Shown here one piece after another: positions 8,540-15,070 of a DNA stretch of 64,000 nucleotides. The stretch spans positions 42,291 through 106,290 of the forward strand of contig LADW01000001.1 in assembly GCA_000961695.1 (NCBI GenBank), written 5' to 3'. The position numbers and the translations under genes are program-made. This DNA is from Hyphomonadaceae bacterium BRH_c29 (GTDB taxonomy: Bacteria; Pseudomonadota; Alphaproteobacteria; Caulobacterales; Hyphomonadaceae). Below the pieces are notes generated by a model, which was not told the origin of the DNA, ran no database searches, and saw only the letters and a program-made list of their open reading frames with translations. Position 1 is the stretch's first letter. Every line of letters begins with the position of its first letter.

Positions 8540-9661
8540 ATGACCAAGCGCAAAGTCCTCACCATCGTCGGCACGCGGCCGGAAATCATCAAAATGTCGC
8601 GCGTCATCTCCTTGTTCGACCGGGAGACCGAACATGTGCTGGTCCATACCGGCCAGAACTATGATTACGAGCTGAACGAAATATTTTTCGACCAGTTGGA
8701 AATCCGCAAGCCCGATCATTTCTTGGAAGCCGCCGGCGCCAACGCGACCGAGACCGTCGCCCGTGTGATCGAGCGGGCTGACAAGGTGCTGGAAGAGGAA
8801 AAGCCCGAAGCCCTCCTTCTCTATGGCGACACCAATTCGTGCTTGGCCGTCATTGCCGCGAAGCGCCGCAAAATTCCGGTCTTCCATATGGAAGCCGGCA
8901 ATCGCTGCTTCGACCAGCGCGTACCGGAAGAGATAAACCGCAAGATCGTCGATCACCTGTCCGACATAAACATGGTACTGACCGAGCAGGCGCGCAATTA
9001 CCTGCTCAATGAAGGCCTGCGGCCCGAGCGAGTGATCAAGACCGGCTCCCACATGCCGGAAGTGTTGGACTACTACAGACCGAAAATCGAGGTGTCGGAT
9101 ATCCTCAGCCGGCTGAACCTAGAAACGAACAAGTATTTCATCGTGTCCAGCCACCGCGAAGAAAACGTGGATGTCGAAGCCAAGCTGGAACACCTGATCT
9201 CGACCCTTGAACATCTGCACACGACCTATAACGTGCCGGTGGTAATGTCGACACACCCACGCACGCGCAAGCGTCTCGAAGGCAGCCGCGCCGCCAAGGG
9301 CGTCCAGTTCCTGCCGCCTTTCGGCTTCCCGGATTATGTGAAGCTGCAGCAAAATGCGCTCTGCGTGCTCTCGGACAGCGGCACACTGACGGAAGAATCC
9401 GCGTTGCTGGGCCTGCGCGGCGTCAATATCCGCGATGCGCACGAGCGGCCCGAAGGAATGGACGCTGGCACACTGGTCATGTCTACGCTGGATGCCGACA
9501 AGGTGGTCGAGGCGGTGCGCGCCGTGCTCAGCATGGCCGAACATGGTATCATGGCAAGCCCAATTCCGGACTATGACGGCGGAAATGTCTCCCGAAAGGT
9601 GCTGACCACCGTGCTCAGCTATATCGACTATGTGAACCGGGTGGTCTGGACGAAACCCTGA
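8540..9661 (+). CDS. UDP-HexNAc 2-epimerase (WecB/FnlC family)
   Basis: A 373-residue non-hydrolysing 2-epimerase; it inverts C2 of a UDP-N-acetyl-hexosamine through a glycal intermediate. Family signatures are MTKRKVLTIVGTRPEIIKMS at the start, HTGQNYD (about residue 37), GDTNSCLA, FHMEAGNRCFD, SSHREENVD (about residue 210) and SDSGTLTEESALLG (about residue 285). As the last gene of the set it should act on the reduced 6-deoxy product, as FnlC, WbjD and WbvD do, giving UDP-L-FucNAc or UDP-L-QuiNAc. A plain WecB role (UDP-ManNAc) is the alternative. The gene converges on a sulfotransferase-like gene with 14 bp between the stops. Confidence 0.88.
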   Translation: MTKRKVLTIVGTRPEIIKMSRVISLFDRETEHVLVHTGQNYDYELNEIFFDQLEIRKPDHFLEAAGANATETVARVIERADKVLEEEKPEALLLYGDTNSCLAVIAAKRRKIPVFHMEAGNRCFDQRVPEEINRKIVDHLSDINMVLTEQARNYLLNEGLRPERVIKTGSHMPEVLDYYRPKIEVSDILSRLNLETNKYFIVSSHREENVDVEAKLEHLISTLEHLHTTYNVPVVMSTHPRTRKRLEGSRAAKGVQFLPPFGFPDYVKLQQNALCVLSDSGTLTEESALLGLRGVNIRDAHERPEGMDAGTLVMSTLDADKVVEAVRAVLSMAEHGIMASPIPDYDGGNVSRKVLTTVLSYIDYVNRVVWTKP

Positions 9662-9675
9662 GCCACGCGGCACGG

Positions 9676-10866
9676 TTATTCCGGAAACTCCTTGTCCAGC
9701 GCCCGACGTAATTCGGCCAGCCCCTGCTCCAGGCCGTCGCCTTCAGCGTTCCGGATGAATTCGCGCGCCTGTGCAGCGGCCATTGCGGCATCCGTGTGGC
9801 GTGCGCGGGCACGCGCATGGCGTGCTTGGATTATGGCGGTACGGGCACGCTCAAACCAGACCTGGCGGTTGAACCGCTCCACCAGGAAGGTCAGCCCCTC
9901 GGAATACGGCATCAGGCCGAACAGCATGTGAAAATTGCCGCTCTCATCGCCCTGCCCGATATCGGCGAAAAGGTCCCCCTCCTCCAATTCGTCCGGGAAC
10001 ATTTTCAGAAGCTGCCGATTGGAAGTTTCAAACCGGCGATTCAGCTCCGCAGCCATTTCGCTGCCCAAGGCCAGCTTTTCCCGCATTGGAAATCCGGTCA
10101 TGAAGAACTCGGTGTTTGGGTTCACGCGTCCTTCGATCAGGCGCGGAGAACGCACAGCATTGCCGATAGCGAGCGTTCGCACATCGACGCTTTCATTCTC
10201 AGCGCTTTCCTCACGCGGGATATCCATGTCCAGGCCCAGAAAGCCATTTAGTGCGTTCAGTACATTCTTACCGGGCACGCGGCTGAACGGGATCACATGT
10301 ACGTTCTCGGTACCGACCTCGTTTTGCCATATCGTCAGTAGGGAGACAAAATCATAGTACGGGTTGTTCGGACTGACACCGGAGAGGATCCCTTCCCGAA
10401 CAGGGGATTTGAATCGCACAAGCTCGTTGATCGACGATATGAAAAGGTCGGATGGCTTGCGCAGCACGAATAGTGCGGCCACCTCGTCGAACAAGCGCTT
10501 GCACAGGCCGGCGACACGAGCCACATCCGGCGCACGATAGATGCGACTGTGCAGAAATTCGTGTGAGATAAGAAATGTATGGCAGTTGGCCGCCTTGGCC
10601 TGCGCCACTTCCCCGGCGAGGCCATTCTCGACCTCCGCGCAAAATTGGTTGTAGGAGGCTTCGTCCACCACACCTTCCGACGCCAGCTGATCCTGCGCGA
10701 TGAATTCCCTGCTGCCATAGATCGGCAGCTTCGGATGGTTCAAATCACCCAGGAAACGGGAATACCACACGCCGCGCGCCATGTGGACGTCGAAGTTTCG
10801 CTGCCAATAGGATTGCGCGGCCGTGCTGCCCGCCTTTTCTGAGCCGAGATGCAGAAATAATTTCAA
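9676..10866 (-). CDS. Sulfotransferase-family protein, paralogue 1
   Basis: A 396-residue protein. The N-terminal MKLFLHLGSEKAGSTAAQSY has the shape of the 5'-phosphosulfate-binding loop of PAPS-dependent sulfotransferases (HxGxxKTGTT). VLRKPSDLFISSINE near residue 140 fits the 3'-phosphate-binding RxPxxxxxS region. It would transfer sulfate from PAPS to a carbohydrate hydroxyl in the cytoplasm. The C-terminus is helical and Arg/Ala-rich (ARHARARARHTDAAMAA). It is closely similar along its length to the next gene upstream (TLAIGNAVRSPR is identical; VERFNRQxWxERAR is shared). Activity is unproven: the loop has Gly-Ser-Thr instead of the commoner Gly-Thr-Thr. Confidence 0.7.
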   Translation of the reverse strand: MKLFLHLGSEKAGSTAAQSYWQRNFDVHMARGVWYSRFLGDLNHPKLPIYGSREFIAQDQLASEGVVDEASYNQFCAEVENGLAGEVAQAKAANCHTFLISHEFLHSRIYRAPDVARVAGLCKRLFDEVAALFVLRKPSDLFISSINELVRFKSPVREGILSGVSPNNPYYDFVSLLTIWQNEVGTENVHVIPFSRVPGKNVLNALNGFLGLDMDIPREESAENESVDVRTLAIGNAVRSPRLIEGRVNPNTEFFMTGFPMREKLALGSEMAAELNRRFETSNRQLLKMFPDELEEGDLFADIGQGDESGNFHMLFGLMPYSEGLTFLVERFNRQVWFERARTAIIQARHARARARHTDAAMAAAQAREFIRNAEGDGLEQGLAELRRALDKEFPE

Positions 10867-10957
10867 GATGGATACTGCACCATTTTAGCCGGTCATTTAG
10901 CGGTCGCATACCGCCCCGGTTGAGACGTTTGAGAGATCATTATCGCAATTATATTTT

Positions 10958-12142
10958 TCAAGGTGGTAGTTCATACTCGAGCTTCCGGCTCAAATCCATC
11001 AATACTTTTTCCAAGCCGATACCTTGGGCGTTTACGATAAATTCGTGAGTTCGGCTCGCAGCCTCCGCGGCATCTTCCGGTCGGCCTTGCGCTTTTGCAA
11101 ATTGTACTTCGAGCAACGCATGACGAGCGCGCTCATACCAGATTTGCCGATTGAATCGTTCAACCATGTAGGTCAACCAAGGAGAATACGATTTCAATTC
11201 GAACAATTTTTCGAAGTTGCCATCGTAATCCGGCACCTCTGCGAGCAAGTCTGTCTCAACGAGACACTCAGGAAATAGCGACAACAATTTCCGATTCGAT
11301 TCCTCAAACCGTCGATTCAACTCTTCTGTAAGTTCATTGCCGAGAGACAGCTTTGACTCGAACGGCAACTCGTCCATGAAAAACTCTAAGTTTGGATTCA
11401 GTAGATTATCCACAATCCTGGGAGATCGGACTGCATTCCCTATAGCAAGAGTTCGAATGTCGACTGATTCGTTCCTAACTCCTGCATCTCGTGGAATGTC
11501 GGTATCTAGACCCAAGTATTCGTTCAAAGCGTTCAATACATTTTGGCCGGGCGCACGATGGAATGAAATGATGTGAACATTATCCGCACCGAGCTGTTCA
11601 CACCAATTTCCTAGCAAATCCGCAAAGTCATAGTAGTTGTTTTTAGGATCGACCGTGTTGATAATATCCGGCTCCAAGGGGTACTTTGCTCGCACAAATT
11701 CGTTCATCGTTGAAGCAAATAGATCGGCAGGGCGCCTCAAAACGCACAAGACTTCCACGCTTTCGCCAAGACGCTTCAATAAGTCGGCAACTCGTTCTAT
11801 GTCCTCAGTATTGCGAATTTTACTATGAAAAAATTCGTGGGAAATTAGAAAATGACTGCAGCCAGCTTCCCTAGCCAAGCGCAACTCATTCTCAAGATCA
11901 GCTTCGGTTTTTGTCCTGAATTCCTGATAGCTAGTTTCGTCTGATATGCCATACTGTGTTTCAAGAACCGGGCCCAGAAAATCCCGCGAAGCATATACCA
12001 CAAGACGAGTATGCAACGGCCTTCCGAGAGACTTCGAATACCAGACCCCTCGCTCCTGGTTCCGATCGAAATTTTGTGACCAGTATGCTTGGGCAGCAGT
12101 CGTTCCCGTCTTTTCCAAGCCGATGTGCAAAACTATTCGCAA
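10958..12142 (-). CDS. Sulfotransferase-family protein, paralogue 2
   Basis: A 394-residue paralogue of the downstream gene, with the more canonical PAPS loop MRIVLHIGLEKTGTTAAQAY and a VLRRPADLFAST 3'-phosphate region near residue 136. The two proteins align end to end with few gaps, sharing SHEFxHSxI, YYDFxxLL, PGxNVLNALN, LGLDxDIPR and SVDxRTLAIGNAVRSP. The DNA here is visibly more AT-rich than its paralogue and neighbours, so the pair may have come from different sources rather than from a fresh duplication. The gap to paralogue 1 is 91 bp. The stop of the upstream sulfotransferase fragment directly abuts this start. Expected role: sulfation of the locus polysaccharide with PAPS. Confidence 0.7.
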   Translation of the reverse strand: MRIVLHIGLEKTGTTAAQAYWSQNFDRNQERGVWYSKSLGRPLHTRLVVYASRDFLGPVLETQYGISDETSYQEFRTKTEADLENELRLAREAGCSHFLISHEFFHSKIRNTEDIERVADLLKRLGESVEVLCVLRRPADLFASTMNEFVRAKYPLEPDIINTVDPKNNYYDFADLLGNWCEQLGADNVHIISFHRAPGQNVLNALNEYLGLDTDIPRDAGVRNESVDIRTLAIGNAVRSPRIVDNLLNPNLEFFMDELPFESKLSLGNELTEELNRRFEESNRKLLSLFPECLVETDLLAEVPDYDGNFEKLFELKSYSPWLTYMVERFNRQIWYERARHALLEVQFAKAQGRPEDAAEAASRTHEFIVNAQGIGLEKVLMDLSRKLEYELPP

Positions 12143-12526
12143 TTAAAACCCCTTTGCGATCCTGATGTTGCCACGCAGGAATTTGAGTCCAGAGATTCTA
12201 ATCCAGCTCCCTCTGCGAACTATGGCGGTCACAATGCTCACATTTGTTTTGCCTTTTGGATTAGCCGAAGGATATAGCGCCGCGACTTCGGCGCCGTTTT
12301 CCCGATCTACGGTCAACCTGCTGTCCCCGAAAACATGGCAGAATAACGAGGCATTCATGCGCATAAACAACCGGCTGGCGCCGTCAATGATCGCATTTTC
12401 TTCCACTCGTTCAAACTGCCCTAGCGTAAATACTTCGCCCACACACATGCAATCGGGTTGACTGTTGAGAAATCCTTCGAGGTAGCTGGACCCAACACGC
12501 CCGCCAAACCCAATCACATATTCCAT
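12143..12526 (-). pseudogene. Truncated sulfotransferase-like N-terminus
   Basis: A 127-codon frame whose first 35 residues (MEYVIGFGGRVGSSYLEGFL) look like a sulfotransferase 5'-phosphosulfate loop followed by a Pro-Asp and Gly-Glu-Val-Phe segment. Intact relatives are 250 residues or longer. The rest is unrecognised, and the frame ends immediately before the next gene. I read it as the broken front of a third sulfotransferase gene. It lies between the two paralogues and the IS-disrupted DUF2793 gene, a stretch with several other lesions. A short functional protein cannot be excluded. Confidence 0.4.
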
Positions 12527-12990
12527 TCCGAGTATTCACAATTTTTGGGATCGCTTTTGACGAAATCAATTTTGCGGCAAGGAATGAAGGACAAATCTCT
12601 GCTCCGTCACAAAGCAGTTCCGGATCAGCTGAATTTTTGAAACTTAACATTGGAATTTGGCCCGCCATAGCTATTATCAGGCGCGATCGAGCTCGCAATT
12701 CCAATCGTGTCGCCGGTCAACATTTCTGCTGCGTAGTTCAGACAATTGTCCTTGTATGCCGCACCGCCGCCGGCCGCATTCTGAAATGAATGATATTTCA
12801 GCACTCCGTTGCGATATAACTTAAAGCAGAGTGTTCCCGCTGTCAGAATGATCACTTGTTGCGTCGTTAACAGATATCGTTCCACAACTGGAGCGATGAA
12901 GCTTGGCCCATCAGTTGCAAGCATCCCGGGGACAGCTTCCATCTTAGCAATAAAAGTCTGGCGGGCCGGCTCGGCGACAACCGGGCCGAG

Positions 12991-12994
12991 TGTA
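12991..12994. repeat. IS target-site duplication, left copy (TGTA)
   Basis: TGTA sits directly outside the left terminal repeat. The same four bases are at 14233-14236, directly outside the right one. A 4-bp duplication is typical of the IS407 subgroup of the IS3 family. Confidence 0.85.
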
Positions 12995-13055
12995 TGACCT
13001 GAGACCCAAATGGTCCCGCATTTGAATGGAGAGTCTGTCGCAACGGAGACAGACA

Positions 13056-13319
13056 ATGCGCAAGAGCAAATTTACCGAGGAACAGATCATCGCGATCCTG
13101 GCCGAACAGGAGCGAGGCATGGCCACGTCAGACGTGTGTCGGCGTCACGGGGTCAGCTCGGCTACGTTCTACAAGTGGAAGGCCAAGTATGGCGGGATGG
13201 ACGTATCGGACGCCCGCAAGCTGAAGACGTTGGAGACCGAGAACGCGCGGTTGAAGAAGCTGCTGGCTGACAGCATGCTCGACAACTCGATCCTGAAAGA
13301 TCTGCTGGGAAAGAACTGA
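13056..13319 (+). CDS. IS3-family transposase OrfA (helix-turn-helix)
   Basis: An 87-residue protein from ATG 13056 ([20 protein letters not shown]). An upstream in-frame ATG at 13026 would add ten residues and lies just inside the terminal repeat. HTH_Tnp_1 domain: [21 protein letters not shown] is the recognition segment, followed by a leucine-zipper-like coiled coil ([20 protein letters not shown]) used for multimerisation. It binds the terminal repeats and is probably also made as an OrfAB fusion by frameshifting. The sequence closely resembles OrfA of the IS407 subgroup. Confidence 0.93.
   Translation: MRKSKFTEEQIIAILAEQERGMATSDVCRRHGVSSATFYKWKAKYGGMDVSDARKLKTLETENARLKKLLADSMLDNSILKDLLGKN
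13307..13313 (+). promoter_or_regulatory. Candidate -1 ribosomal slippery heptamer G_GGA_AAG
   Basis: GGGAAAG at 13307-13313 reads G GGA AAG in the OrfA frame, matching X XXY YYZ. It lies one codon before the OrfA stop (13317-13319). The OrfB frame is -1 relative to OrfA and is open from 13271, so slippage here would yield the OrfAB transposase, as in other IS3-family elements. No stimulatory structure was worked out. Confidence 0.65.
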
Positions 13320-13330
13320 CGACGCCCCAG

Positions 13331-14206
13331 TTGAAGCGGGCTGCGGCTCTGAAGGTGATTGATAAATACGATATCTCCCAGCGCCGCGCCTGCCGACTGG
13401 TCAGCGTCGATCCGAAGACTGTCCGGCGAGAGCCCGAACCAGACAACCCTGAGATCCGCGAACGCATGCGAGAGATCGCAGCGACACGTCGCCGGTTCGG
13501 CTATCGCCGGATCGAAGTGATGTTGGAACGAGAGGGTATCGTGATGAACCAGAAGAAGCTCAGACGCCTCTACAAGGAGGAAGGGCTGTCGGTAAAACGC
13601 AGGCGTGGCCGCAAGCGCGCGACTGGAACACGCGAACCGATGCCTGTTCCGGACGGTCCGTCGCAGCGCTGGAGCCTCGACTTCGTGTCCGATGTCTTTG
13701 GGCCGGCCCGGCGGTTCCGCATGCTGAACGTGATCGACGATTACACGCGCGAGTGCCTGGCACTGGTGGCGGACACATCGCTGTCAGGCGCCCGCGTGGC
13801 CCGTGAACTGGATCGCTGCATCCGTCTCTATGGCAGGCCCGAAACCATCGTCTCAGACAACGGGACGGAGCTGACCAGTCGCGCCATCCTCGAATGGCAG
13901 AACCAAACCGGCATCGCCTGGCACTATATCGCCCCGGGCAAACCGCAGCAGAACGGCTTCGTCGAAAGCTTCAACGGCAAGCTGCGTGATGAGTGCCTGA
14001 ACGAAGAAGTGTTCGACAGCCTCGCTCATGCCCGTAAGATCCTCGGGCGTTGGCGACATGACTATAACCACCACCGGCCTCACTCATCGCTGGGCGGGCT
14101 GACGCCCGCAGCGCGCCGGTCGCTCGTGCATGTTGGGAGCGCCGCTCCCGACGCGCTCGCCACACCTCAAACCATGGACTATGAAAGGGCTAGACTCTCG
14201 AAATGA
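13331..14206 (+). CDS. IS3-family transposase OrfB (DDE integrase core)
   Basis: A 291-residue frame opening with TTG 13331; in practice it is probably translated as the C-terminal part of an OrfAB frameshift product. An HTH_21-type region ([17 protein letters not shown]) precedes an rve integrase core. The catalytic triad is visible as D in WSLDFVSD, D in IVSDNGTE, and E in [16 protein letters not shown], with the spacing expected of DD(35)E. The C-terminal [15 protein letters not shown] is a family signature. No lesion is visible. Confidence 0.93.
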   Translation: MKRAAALKVIDKYDISQRRACRLVSVDPKTVRREPEPDNPEIRERMREIAATRRRFGYRRIEVMLEREGIVMNQKKLRRLYKEEGLSVKRRRGRKRATGTREPMPVPDGPSQRWSLDFVSDVFGPARRFRMLNVIDDYTRECLALVADTSLSGARVARELDRCIRLYGRPETIVSDNGTELTSRAILEWQNQTGIAWHYIAPGKPQQNGFVESFNGKLRDECLNEEVFDSLAHARKILGRWRHDYNHHRPHSSLGGLTPAARRSLVHVGSAAPDALATPQTMDYERARLSK

Positions 14207-14232
14207 ATGAGGGACGCGAGGGTCTCAGGTCA

Positions 14233-14236
14233 TGTA
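14233..14236. repeat. IS target-site duplication, right copy (TGTA)
   Basis: Identical to 12991-12994 and immediately outside the right terminal repeat; together they mark a simple insertion. Confidence 0.85.
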
Positions 14237-15070
14237 CTGGAAACTTGCGGCTTGCAGGGAAATGAAATAGCATCGGTCTCCGCCCGATAGAAATGCCCAT
14301 CACGAATACCGTGCCATCATCACTCCCGCGCAGAGCCAACACGTCGCTACCGAAAAGCGCAAACTTCCTGGCTCCTTCGCAATCGGTGGACAAGATCAGC
14401 GAGCGACGTCTTCGACCGTTTCGCGGCTCAAATCCACTATTGGTTACTTCCATCATGGCAGAGCAACGTCGCCGGGGCGCGCACTGCAAGCCGGTTGGTT
14501 TCGTCGGCGACCGAATTCACACCCACCCGGTCGAACAGCTCGTCCAGCGGCGCCCAGCCCGCCGGACCGAACACCAGCAGGCGTCCCGCTTCCCGAATCA
14601 GGGCGCGCCACCCAGCCCAGGCGCGATGATTTGCCACGCCCGCCTACAAAGGCGCCGACGTCCCCTTTCGATGCAGATATCCATTCCCCACTTGCTCTGG
14701 TCGACACGAGGTAGACGACCCCGGCACCAGATTCGGCGGGTGGGGAGGTCTCCGACGCTGAAATCACGACCAGCTGCACCAACGGGTCCAGCTGCCGCAA
14801 GGCTTCGTAGTGGGTTACATGCTTCTGCGCCTAGGAGGGTAAAAGATAAGGCAGGGCAAGGCGGTCGGTTGTATCGGTCATGGTGGCTCCTCGGGCTCAG
14901 TCTGCGGGTTCATCCTCCATGCAGCACCGGCCTGCCGGATAGACGTGCCTCGGAATGGCCAAAGCGGCCGGAAACTATTGCAGGGCGCCCGGTAAAAGGG
15001 GGTGGGAAAGGCGCTTGTCTATCCCCGGTGGTGCCCTTATGCCGGACAGGCGAACCTGAAGGAGTAATGC

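Larger units (their letters stand above)
12995..14232 (+). mobile_element. Complete IS3-family (IS407-like) insertion sequence, 1238 bp
   Basis: Both ends are defined. The first 13 bp, TGACCTGAGACCC (12995-13007), are repeated inverted at 14220-14232, with further partial matching inside (GTCCC, CATT). TGTA duplications flank the element. It encodes OrfA and OrfB in -1 relative frame with a slippery heptamer between them. All parts needed for transposition look intact, so the insertion is probably recent and the element may still be mobile. It interrupts the DUF2793 pseudogene in opposite orientation. Confidence 0.93.
12625..14881 (-). pseudogene. DUF2793-family gene, decayed and split by an IS3-family element
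   Basis: The original start is ATG at 14881, preceded by GGAG. It opens MTDTTDRLALPYLLPS, then hits TAG (14831-14833) where the family has Gln, and continues AQKHVTHYEALRQLDPLVQL, the DUF2793 signature. Frame changes follow near 14640 (GAFVGG, then WQIIAPG, then WRALIREAG), near 14440 after NRLAVRAPATLLCHDGSN, and near 14305 (LRGSDDGTVF, then RDGHFYRAETDAISFP). The IS occupies 12995-14232. Removing it and one 4-bp duplicate restores a frame from about 14316 to 12625, running through QVSSTLGPVVAEPARQ to a glycine- and asparagine-rich C-terminus like a C1q or tail-fibre jelly-roll. Function in the family is unknown; here it is surely dead. Confidence 0.85.

Noticed and set aside
12411..12704. 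Minus-strand frame of 97 codons between the sulfotransferase fragment and the DUF2793 remnant
   Set aside because: It overlaps both fragments in another frame and shows no protein-like pattern.
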